Shown: positions 7,328 to 13,672 of the stretch, in pieces | Layout: every line of letters starts with the position of its first letter | Position numbering within the stretch: the first letter of the stretch is position 1 | From: Clostridia bacterium | GTDB taxonomy: Bacteria; Bacillota; Clostridia; Christensenellales; CAG-314 | NCBI GenBank assembly: GCA_017452035.1 | Contig: JAFTNE010000060.1 | Coordinates: 1 to 14,173 of the forward strand | Length of the DNA: 14,173 nucleotides | Direction of reading: 5' to 3' | Position numbers and translations under genes: made by a program | The notes under the pieces: generated by a model | What the model was told of the DNA's origin: nothing | Database searches by the model: none | The model's input: only the letters and a program-made list of their open reading frames with translations

Positions 7328-7393
7328 TTGCCAAAATTGGCAACAAAGGTTTCAAAATTTAACAGACGTGGTAACTTTTTTACCAAAAACGTC
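7328..7393 (-). repeat. Two inverted repeats in the mnmE-mnmG gap
   Basis: TTGCCAAAATTGGCAA at 7328-7343 is a perfect 7+2+7 inverted repeat. TGGTAA (7369-7374) pairs with TTACCA (7380-7385) around CTTTT, with outer GACGT/ACGTC arms at 7365-7369 and 7389-7393. They could be an RNA processing or attenuation structure in the mnmE-mnmG transcript, or a binding site. A related TTTTGCCAAA occurs in the mnmG-rsmG gap near 5376. Confidence 0.4.
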
Positions 7394-7426
7394 CACTAAA
7401 TTTCACCGTATTTTTTGTAAAAAATG

Positions 7427-8725
7427 CTATTTTCCAAGGCAGAACTTTGAGTAAATTCTGTCAATAATATCTTCTTGCGCACTTGTGCCAGTGATTTCAC
7501 CAAGGGTAGCCCAGGCGTCACGCATTGCGCTTGTTACGATATCCAACGTTGCGCGCTGTGTTTCGCCAAGGGCAATTTCTATTTGCACCTTTGCCTGTGT
7601 CAAGCAAGATAGATGTCGTTCGTTTGTGATGAGTAGGTCGGACGTTTGAATTTCGCCAGCGTTAAACATGTCGTACAGGCGTTGTTTCAAACTATCCACC
7701 TCGCCACTTTTTGCCGAAAGGGCAAGTTCGTTTTCGCCAAGCTCAACCTTTGTGCCCAAATCGGCCTTGTTGTAAATTTTGATGAGTGGCTTGTCTGTAT
7801 CAAAAACACTTTGGTCATTGGGGTTGTCCACCACGTACAAAATAACGTCAGCCTTTTCGGCAACGGCCTTTGCGCGTTTGATACCCTCGGCCTCAATTTC
7901 GTTGTCGGTATCACGCAAACCTGCCGTATCAATAAAGTTAAATTTGATGTCGCGATAGTATGCGCTTTCCGTCAAAATATCTCTGGTTGTGCCTTCGATA
8001 CCCGATACAATTGCCCTATCAGTACCCAAAAGCGCGTTTAGCAAGGATGATTTGCCTACGTTTGGCGCGCCCACGATGGCAACGTCAATACCATACTTTG
8101 CAACTTTGCCAAGTGCAGAGGTTGCAATGATGTTTTCCAGCGTTTTGGCAATTTCGCCAAGGCCATTTGCAACAGTTTGCGTTGTGGGCAGTTCTAAATC
8201 TTCCTCGGGGTAGTCAAGCGTTGCCTCGCAAGCAGAAATAAGGTCCAAAAGCTTGTCTTGCAGCTCAATTACGCGTTTACCCAGCTTGTTTTCCAACAAG
8301 TTTGCGCCGGCTTTGGCTGCTGATGCTGTTTCGGCATCAATCATTTCGATGATACCTTCGGCATTGGTAAGGTTTTGCTTGCCATTGATAAACGCGCGCT
8401 TACTAAACTCGCCATTTTGCGCCATAACTGCACCGTAACGGAGGCACTGCTCAATTACTGCTTGAGATACAGCCGTACCACCATGGCAGTGAAACTCGAC
8501 AGTATCTTCCCCCGTGTAGGAGTGTGGCCCAACAAAGTACACACACATTGCGTGTTCGTCAAAATGTTGCGTTTTTAGCGTGCCCACACGCAAATAATTA
8601 GGCTCTTTGGGGAAGGGCGCAAAAAATTGTTTTGCAATATTGATAGCATTTTCGCCACTCATACGCACAACGGCAATGGCACTGCGACCACGCGCTGTGG
8701 AAAGGGCAACGATAGTAGAATTCAT
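7427..8725 (-). CDS. mnmE: tRNA U34 modification GTPase MnmE (TrmE)
   Basis: GTPase partner of MnmG in wobble-uridine modification. The 432-residue product has a folate-binding N-terminal domain (MNSTIVALSTARGRSAIAVV at 1-20), the helical domain, and an inserted G domain. G1 is GAPNVGKS at 219-226, G2 TTRD at 246-249, G3 DTAG at 266-269 and G4 NKAD at 319-322. The C-terminal FCLGK carries the family's CxGK cysteine that acts near the active site. The start at 8725 is chosen over an in-frame ATG 30 nt upstream for three reasons: AGAGGT lies 5 nt before it, it matches the conserved MNSTIVA start, and the upstream codons overlap the promoter. It leads the minus-strand mnmE-mnmG-rsmG group, which is inverted relative to the common order. 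Confidence 0.96.
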   Translation of the reverse strand: MNSTIVALSTARGRSAIAVVRMSGENAINIAKQFFAPFPKEPNYLRVGTLKTQHFDEHAMCVYFVGPHSYTGEDTVEFHCHGGTAVSQAVIEQCLRYGAVMAQNGEFSKRAFINGKQNLTNAEGIIEMIDAETASAAKAGANLLENKLGKRVIELQDKLLDLISACEATLDYPEEDLELPTTQTVANGLGEIAKTLENIIATSALGKVAKYGIDVAIVGAPNVGKSSLLNALLGTDRAIVSGIEGTTRDILTESAYYRDIKFNFIDTAGLRDTDNEIEAEGIKRAKAVAEKADVILYVVDNPNDQSVFDTDKPLIKIYNKADLGTKVELGENELALSAKSGEVDSLKQRLYDMFNAGEIQTSDLLITNERHLSCLTQAKVQIEIALGETQRATLDIVTSAMRDAWATLGEITGTSAQEDIIDRIYSKFCLGK

Positions 8726-8745
8726 AGCATACCTCTCATAATAAC

Positions 8746-8774
8746 ATTTTACCACTTTATGACAAAAATCTCAA
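8746..8774 (-). promoter_or_regulatory. Predicted promoter of mnmE-mnmG-rsmG
   Basis: On the minus strand TTGAGA (8769-8774) and TAAAAT (8746-8751) are 17 bp apart, with TG one base before the -10. The predicted start near 8739 leaves a leader of only about 13-14 nt, just enough for the Shine-Dalgarno site. Confidence 0.6.
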
Positions 8775-8973
8775 CTATTTAGCTAATATACCTACATTTT
8801 GATATGCTTTATGGCTTTTACACCACTTTTTACATCCCTTTTTGACAAAACCTTCCACCAATTTTTGCAAGCGTGTTGCAAAAAAAATATCCACTATTTT
8901 CGCGCGCAAAATTGATACTTTGCAAAAACGTAACAAAAACCATTTTTTTACGAAACAAAAAGTGCAAATGGTC

Positions 8974-9002
8974 TTTAAATTTGCACAAAAGTGTGGTATG
9001 AT
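8974..9002 (+). promoter_or_regulatory. Possible second, upstream promoter of parA
   Basis: TTTAAA (8974-8979), 17 bp, then TATGAT (8997-9002) with TG one base before the -10. The -35 is poor, so activity would depend on the extended -10. It shares GTGGTAT with the stronger promoter about 75 bp downstream. Confidence 0.35.
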
Positions 9003-9048
9003 ATATTTGTTAAAATAGGCGTAGTATGTTATTTGTTGCGCCATATTG

Positions 9049-9077
9049 TTGAAAAAGTTTGTGTTTTGTGGTATACT
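9049..9077 (+). promoter_or_regulatory. Predicted main promoter of parA-parB-cvpA
   Basis: TTGAAA (9049-9054) and TATACT (9072-9077) are 17 bp apart, with an extended -10 TGG. The start near 9084 leaves a 40-nt leader with AAGGAG at 9114-9119. It excludes the longer in-frame reading from 9059 as the translated start. Confidence 0.72.
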
Positions 9078-9124
9078 TTTTCGCAGACACAATCATAGCT
9101 TTGTCGCAGACAAAAGGAGTTACT

Positions 9125-9889
9125 ATGGGTAAAATTATTTGTTTTTCTAACCAAAAAGGTGGTGTTGGCAAAACAACCACTGCAATCAACCTTGCCGCAT
9201 ACGTTGCAAAGGCTGGCAAAAAGTCGTTACTTATCGACTTTGACCCCCAAGGCAACAGCACCAGTGGCTACGGTATCGAAAAAAATCAGCTGGAACTAAC
9301 CTGCTACGACTTTTTGATGGGCGATTGTGAGGCAAATCAAGTGATTCGCCCCACTATGGTAGAAAATTTGGACATTTTGCCCTGCAATATTGACCTTGCA
9401 GCTGCCGAAGTTGACCTTGTTAGCGTTCCTCAACGCGAAAGTGTTTTGAAAACTCGCCTGGCTGACCTTCGCGATAACTACGATTTTATCTTTATCGATT
9501 GTCCACCAAGCTTGGGACTATTGACATTGAACGCACTTGTTGCAAGCGACAGCGTTGTTATCCCCATTCAAAGCGAATTTTTTGCATTGGAAGGTTTAAG
9601 TCAGTTGATGAACACTATCAAAATTGTAAAAATGCGCCTAAATGCAAAATTGAACATCAACGGCGTTGTTTTGACAATGTACGACACTCGCACGACTATG
9701 TCCAAGCAAGTTACTGCCGAAATTTACAAGTATTTTGGCGAAAAAATGTACACAGTACCCATCCCACGTAACGTGCGTTTGGTAGAATCCCCCAGTTTTG
9801 GCGTGCCTATCTTTTTGCACTCGCCAAACTCCAGTGGCGCAGCAGCTTACTCTGCGTTGACCAAGCAATTTTTACAAAGAGAGGAATAG
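9125..9889 (+). CDS. parA: Chromosome-partitioning ATPase ParA (Soj)
   Basis: A 254-residue ParA/Soj ATPase that binds nucleoid DNA as an ATP dimer, is stimulated by ParB, and helps segregate origins; in Bacillus it also modulates DnaA. The deviant Walker A KGGVGKTT is at 11-18 with the signature Lys11 and Lys16. Walker A' DFDPQGN is at 38-44 and Walker B FIFIDCPPSLG at 121-131. The short N-terminus without a DNA-binding extension is the chromosomal (small ParA) type. The ATG at 9125 has AAGGAG with 5-nt spacing, and the conserved MGKIICFSNQKGG start confirms it. It is followed 6 bp later by parB, and parS sites lie about 3-4 kb downstream. Confidence 0.97.
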   Translation: MGKIICFSNQKGGVGKTTTAINLAAYVAKAGKKSLLIDFDPQGNSTSGYGIEKNQLELTCYDFLMGDCEANQVIRPTMVENLDILPCNIDLAAAEVDLVSVPQRESVLKTRLADLRDNYDFIFIDCPPSLGLLTLNALVASDSVVIPIQSEFFALEGLSQLMNTIKIVKMRLNAKLNINGVVLTMYDTRTTMSKQVTAEIYKYFGEKMYTVPIPRNVRLVESPSFGVPIFLHSPNSSGAAAYSALTKQFLQREE

Positions 9890-9895
9890 CACACT

Positions 9896-10801
9896 ATGGC
9901 AGCAAAACCAACAAACAAAGGATTAGGTAGAGGATTTGCCTCTTTGATGGGCATGAACGACTTTGACGTTACGCCTGTAGACGAAAACAAAAGCCAAGAC
10001 GGAGTTGTGATGATATCCTTGATGGACATCGACCCCAACTACGAGCAACCACGCAAAACTTTTGACGAAGAGGCTCTTGCCGAACTTGCTGAAAGTATCA
10101 AAATTCACGGCGTAATTCAACCAATTGTTGTAACGCCAATTGGCAAGCGTTTTATGATTATTGCCGGCGAACGCCGTTTTAGAGCAAGCAAGCTTGCAGG
10201 CAAGACGGAGATTCCAGCAATTGTTCGCAACTACACTCCACAACAAATCAAGGAAATCTCCCTGATTGAAAACTTGCAACGTGAGGACCTTTCTCCTATC
10301 GAGGCTGCTCGCGCCATCAAAACTTTGATGACGGAGTTCAACATGACACAAGAAGTTGCAGCTGACCGTATTGGTAAAAGTCGTTCGGCTGTGGCAAACA
10401 CTTTGCGCTTGCTCACTTTGAGTGACGAAGTAATTGAGCTTATCGAAAAGGGACGACTCTCTGCTGGACATGCTCGCACGCTGGTTGTAGTTCCAACTGC
10501 CGAACAATACAAGTTGGCATTGAAAGGTTGCGACAACCAAATGACCGTTCGCGAAATGGAAAAAATGGTGCGCGAGTACCTCAACCCAAAACAAAAACCA
10601 CAAAAAGTAGTGGAAGAAAGCAGAGAACTTCGCGACCTTGTTGGCAACATGCAACGCACCTTTGCAACCAAAGTTTCTGCAATGGGCAACGGTACAAAGG
10701 GACGTATTTACATCGACTACTTTACTGCTGATGACCTTGACAGAATTTGTAAGCTTGTAGAGGCGTGGATGAGCGAAAAATTCCGTAAGGAGGAAGAATA
10801 G
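9896..10801 (+). CDS. parB: Chromosome-partitioning protein ParB (Spo0J)
   Basis: A 301-residue ParB CTPase that loads at parS, spreads as a clamp and recruits SMC and ParA. The N-terminal KGLGRGFASLMG (8-19) is the ParA-stimulating motif. The CTP-binding ParB domain carries GERRFRA at 91-97 and ENLQREDLSPIE at 125-136. The helix-turn-helix that reads parS is at about 149-172 (TQEVAADRIGKSRSAVANTL). The acidic, Arg/Lys-rich C-terminal dimerisation region spans about 245-301. The ATG is preceded by GAGG at 9881-9884 with a longish 11-nt spacing, inside the end of parA, so coupling to parA is likely. Its stop codon forms one edge of a palindrome. Confidence 0.97.
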   Translation: MAAKPTNKGLGRGFASLMGMNDFDVTPVDENKSQDGVVMISLMDIDPNYEQPRKTFDEEALAELAESIKIHGVIQPIVVTPIGKRFMIIAGERRFRASKLAGKTEIPAIVRNYTPQQIKEISLIENLQREDLSPIEAARAIKTLMTEFNMTQEVAADRIGKSRSAVANTLRLLTLSDEVIELIEKGRLSAGHARTLVVVPTAEQYKLALKGCDNQMTVREMEKMVREYLNPKQKPQKVVEESRELRDLVGNMQRTFATKVSAMGNGTKGRIYIDYFTADDLDRICKLVEAWMSEKFRKEEE

Positions 10802-10835
10802 GCATTAAATGCCTACTTTTGTAGGGCTTAAGCCC
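10799..10835 (+). repeat. Two adjacent palindromes between parB and the CvpA-like gene
   Basis: TAGGCATTAAATGCCTA (10799-10815, including the parB stop) has 8-bp arms. GGGCTTAAGCCC (10824-10835) is a perfect palindrome 8 nt later. Only a short CTTTTG separates them, so strong termination is unlikely. They could reduce read-through, protect an mRNA end, or bind a protein. Confidence 0.5.
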
Positions 10836-10852
10836 CACTTTGAGGTGATTTT

Positions 10853-11437
10853 ATGGATATAATTGGATATGTATTTTTGGGCATTGCAGTAATTGCGCTT
10901 ATTGCAGGGCTTGCAAAAGGCTTTGTAGATGCGCTTATGGGCATTGTTGCCTTAGCTGGCTCAATTGCCGTTGCTATCATTTTTGCGCCAAAGGTTTGCG
11001 AGATGGAAATGGTAAAAAATCTCATTGAGGACACCCCCATTGTTATCAACGGCCAAGAGATGTTTTACCTTAGGACAGTGATTGTTTTTGCAGTTTTGTT
11101 CCTTGTAGCGCTAATCGTAATACTTGCAATAAAGGGCATGTTCAAAGCAATTTTGAAACGCGTTGGCGTTTTGAAGTTTATCGACAGACTGCTTGGCGCA
11201 GTGTTTAACGTTGCTGTTGTTTGGGCAATTTTTGGCATTGTGTTTGCAGTGTCAAATGCAGGCACCGAGTGGTTGGTAGCCATTGACGAACAACTTGCAT
11301 CCTCAGGCATGAACCTTGGGCTGGCACAAATTGCTGGCGACGTTTTCAGCCACATCAATAGTAGTGAAATTTTGAAAATGGTTTATGAGGCCTTTAACCC
11401 AGTGGGCGAACTTGTCGGAGGCATGCTGTTTGCATAA
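10853..11437 (+). CDS. CvpA-family membrane protein
   Basis: A 194-residue integral membrane protein resembling the CvpA (colicin V production) family. Hydrophobic helices at about 4-22, 27-45, 73-94 and 112-133 give four spans. The family-like N-terminal GLAKGFVDALMGIVALAG is at 19-36, and KFIDRLLGAVFNVAVVWAIFG at 108-128 is the most typical segment. The C-terminal 60 residues are soluble and predicted to contain helices. CvpA proteins are linked to envelope function and stress tolerance in various bacteria, but no biochemical role is established. The ATG follows GAGGTGAT. It is 51 bp after parB and probably co-transcribed with parA-parB; a terminator follows. A second CvpA-like gene lies on the other side of the parS region. 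Confidence 0.82.
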   Translation: MDIIGYVFLGIAVIALIAGLAKGFVDALMGIVALAGSIAVAIIFAPKVCEMEMVKNLIEDTPIVINGQEMFYLRTVIVFAVLFLVALIVILAIKGMFKAILKRVGVLKFIDRLLGAVFNVAVVWAIFGIVFAVSNAGTEWLVAIDEQLASSGMNLGLAQIAGDVFSHINSSEILKMVYEAFNPVGELVGGMLFA

Positions 11438-11489
11438 CATTGACACTTTGTTTGCCTAATGCCTAGTAAACAACTTAACACTTCAATTT

Positions 11490-11518
11490 GTCGACCATAT
11501 TTTGTGGTCGACTTTTTT
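11490..11518 (+). terminator. Intrinsic terminator of parA-parB-cvpA
   Basis: GTCGACCA (11490-11497) pairs with TGGTCGAC (11505-11512) around TATTTTG and is followed by TTTTTTG. It lies 53 bp after the CvpA-like stop. Confidence 0.92.
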
Positions 11519-11554
11519 GTTGTAATTTTACTTTGCGATTTGCTTGCTAACACT

Positions 11555-11583
11555 AAAAACTCATGACGTGTCGCGAAAAATGA
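11555..11583 (+). repeat. 29-bp repeat, copy 1
   Basis: Begins AAAAACTCATGACGTGTC and continues GCGAAAAATGA. The core ACGTGTCGCGA is GC-rich within AT-rich surroundings and contains the palindrome TCGCGA. Confidence 0.8.
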
Positions 11584-11720
11584 GATTTTTTGACTAAAAA
11601 TTGATAGTTATGCAGGCAAAAAATATTGCGTATTTTAGCAGTAAGTCATTTTGCATAAGTTGAAACCAATAGGCTGACTGTTTTGCAGATAATTTTCCTC
11701 TAAAAGTGTTAAATTACCCC

Positions 11721-11750
11721 AAAAACTCATGACGTATCGCGAAAAAATGA
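11721..11750 (+). repeat. 29-bp repeat, copy 2
   Basis: Begins AAAAACTCATGACGTATC and continues GCGAAAAAATGA. It differs from copy 1 by one G-to-A change and one extra A. Its start is 166 bp after copy 1. Confidence 0.8.
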
Positions 11751-11895
11751 CAATAATCGCAATTTGTTTAACCAAATTTTGCAGTTTTTTGTTTTTTTGT
11801 TTCAAATCATCTGCCACTTAAAACAAAACTACTATAAAAGCAAATTTGTGGCAATACGTCTAACTTTTACCACTCAAAATCATGTAATTTTATAT

Positions 11896-11924
11896 AAAAA
11901 CTCAATACGTGTCGCGAAAAATGC
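11896..11924 (+). repeat. 29-bp repeat, copy 3
   Basis: Begins AAAAACTCAATACGTGTC and continues GCGAAAAATGC. It differs from copy 1 at two bases in the left half and at the last base. Its start is 175 bp after copy 2. A partial echo, GCAATACGTC, lies just upstream at 11851-11860. Confidence 0.78.
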
Positions 11925-13071
11925 ATAATCTTACTAAGAACTGTAATTTGCAAATAGAGCGAGGAACTAAAAAAATCAAAAGCACGGTTGAATTTGCTGA
12001 TTTTAGGCAAGTTTGCCTTACGTTTTGCGCGAACGTGCCAAAAAAACGCTGACTTTGTATTCGACGTGGTCTGCATGGGCGTTTTTAACGACTTTTGTCT
12101 CTGTCAAACGTTTTTACTACCACATAATGCCGTTGCTTGATATCAAAATTACCGTAACGCATAACAGTGAGCGAAAAGTTTTGCTGACACATGAAAAACG
12201 TTGGCTTGCCGAGAGCTTATTTCTTATTTACTAGTCTTTTATTTTACAACAAAATTTTAGAGCGCTTACCATCCTCGCTGTTTTTTCTTTTGCTATTTTT
12301 TCGATTTTAGTTTTCAAATTTTTCATTTCGATTACAGAACCAACCCATTTGGTTAATTTTGCACTTTTTTCATAGAGCTTTTTCTTGCAATTTTGTCGCA
12401 AATTTATATTATAAATATGTTATAAAAACTGGTTCATACGGCCGTTCTAACAGAATTTTTTAGCAAGTTTGCAAAAATTTGATACCCTTTTACTTGTCAT
12501 TCTGCGCATTAAAATAAAATTATTACACATTTTGTTCATTATTACATTTTGCGCCAATAGCGATATTTGTTCGCTTTTGATAGTGTTTGCGTGTCTAATA
12601 TTTTGGACGGTGGTGCAAGTAAAATCGTACAGCCACAAGACTATTTCGTGTAACGTGAACGGTTTGAGAACAAATTGTCAAACTGATAGTGGTGCTTTTG
12701 TGATCTTTATTTTACCTTTGTTTGCTAATCCTACTTATAATGTATACTTACACGTATTTAATCGGAATTATTAAATATTTTACTTCCATCATTGTAACTA
12801 CGCCGCTATAAATCTGTCACTTAGTTAAAAAACAATTTTGTGTCGGCTTGCCTTGTTTTTTTTCAATCAATTGCTCATTTTAATGCAATTTTGCAGTATT
12901 TTTGCTTATTTTTTCTGTATTTACAGCTCATTTTGCTTTTTTTCTATCATTTTTAGTTTCAAATTTACTGCGTTGTCTATATCAAAGCCTTTGCAAATTT
13001 TATTGCACAACGAAAAGCAACAAACACTTTTTGTTTAGCCATTTGGGCTTGCTTGACTTTTCGTTGCTTTT

Positions 13072-13087
13072 TGTTTCATGTGAAACA
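13072..13087. other. parS site (one mismatch)
   Basis: TGTTTCATGTGAAACA differs from the Bacillota parS consensus TGTTTCACGTGAAACA by one central base. It is expected to be bound by the ParB encoded in this window. Confidence 0.82.
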
Positions 13088-13187
13088 TTGGTGGTGATGC
13101 ATTTTTCTAAAGTATTGCGTAGTAGGGCAAGCAAGACTGTCATATTGCTACTCAATTGCATGCACCACAAGATTTTCCAATTAAAGA

Positions 13188-13203
13188 TGTTTCACGTGAA
13201 ACA
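13188..13203. other. parS site (perfect)
   Basis: TGTTTCACGTGAAACA, the exact 16-bp palindromic parS consensus, 116 bp from the first site. Confidence 0.95.
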
Positions 13204-13575
13204 CACTAAACAAATAATCGAAAAGCAAAGTCGCTAATTCTAAATTGGTCAACTTATAAAAATTGCTTGATACAAAGCTGATAGTTTGCTATCGCTGAAA
13301 TAGAGCCGCTGATGCACGATTTTAGATGTCTAAAAAGTTACGTTTCGGCAGCGCGAACCTTTACTGGAATGGAAGCAATCTGCATCGCAATACCTACGTC
13401 AAAGACAATATGTGTTGGCATATTTTAGTGAAAAAACGGTGTATTATGAGGCTATTTTACTTAAATTTTAACCATTTCGCATAAATTTGTGCTGTTTTTT
13501 GAGGGAAAATACATCAAATATGGTTCAAAACTGCTGTGTATTTTTACAAAAACCTTCGTTGTAAAATCTTCCTTT

Positions 13576-13591
13576 TGTTTCACGTGAAACA
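13576..13591. other. parS site (perfect), abutting a terminator
   Basis: TGTTTCACGTGAAACA, exact consensus. It directly adjoins the A-run that becomes the T-tract of the minus-strand terminator of the downstream gene. Confidence 0.95.
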
Positions 13592-13617
13592 AAAAGCGTC
13601 TGCAAAAAGCAGACGCT
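13591..13617 (-). terminator. Intrinsic terminator of the right-hand CvpA-like gene
   Basis: AGCGTCTGC (13595-13603) pairs with GCAGACGCT (13609-13617) around five A residues. Read on the minus strand, the stem is followed by TTTTTG, and then immediately by parS. It lies about 55 bp after the stop of the minus-strand gene. Confidence 0.9.
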
Positions 13618-13672
13618 AAAACGTTGGATAATTCAATTAAATTTGTACTAAAAGTTGATTGTCGCTACAAAA

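Larger units (their letters stand above)
8726..9124. other. Divergent intergenic region mnmE/parA, no gene seen
   Basis: This 399-bp AT-rich spacer carries the mnmE promoter at its left end and one or two parA promoters at its right. No frame has a credible start codon with a Shine-Dalgarno site. A weak ATATCCACT near 8888 is too far from a DnaA box (TTATNCACA) to count. The spacer also marks the inferred right breakpoint of the inverted block. Confidence 0.5.
11438..13672. other. 2.2-kb gene-free AT-rich region with repeats and parS sites
   Basis: The spacer between two convergent CvpA-like genes is unusually long for a window that is otherwise compact. No frame on either strand combines a spaced Shine-Dalgarno site with a plausible protein; short frames near 12013-12234, 12469-12774 and 12902-13237 encode Phe/Ile/Leu/Ser-rich peptides expected of T-rich DNA. 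The left part (11555-11924) holds three copies of a ~29-bp repeat; the right part (13072-13591) holds three parS sites. The stretch from about 12240 to 13060 is markedly T-rich on the plus strand. I found no cluster of TTATNCACA DnaA boxes, only weak look-alikes such as TTATGCAAA (reverse strand, near 11652). An origin or centromere-like role is therefore possible but not shown. Confidence 0.6.

Noticed and set aside
8726..8755. A 10-codon N-terminal extension of MnmE
   Set aside because: It overlaps the predicted -10 element, and the downstream ATG has a good Shine-Dalgarno site and the conserved MNSTIVA start.
9059..9124. A 22-codon N-terminal extension of ParA
   Set aside because: It begins between the -35 and -10 of the predicted promoter and lacks a ribosome site, while the ATG at 9125 has AAGGAG and matches the family start.
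9923..10654. A 243-residue open frame on the minus strand inside parB
   Set aside because: Fully antisense to parB, with a composition (many Phe, Leu, Ser, His) expected from reversed coding sequence and no Shine-Dalgarno site.
11555..11924. Possible CRISPR array, from three ~29-bp direct repeats
   Set aside because: Intervals are 166 and 175 bp, far longer than CRISPR spacing, the copies are not identical, and no cas genes are present.
12469..13237. Short hydrophobic open frames in the large spacer
   Set aside because: The peptides are Phe/Ile/Leu/Ser-rich as expected in T-rich DNA, none has a spaced Shine-Dalgarno site, and two overlap each other or the first parS site.
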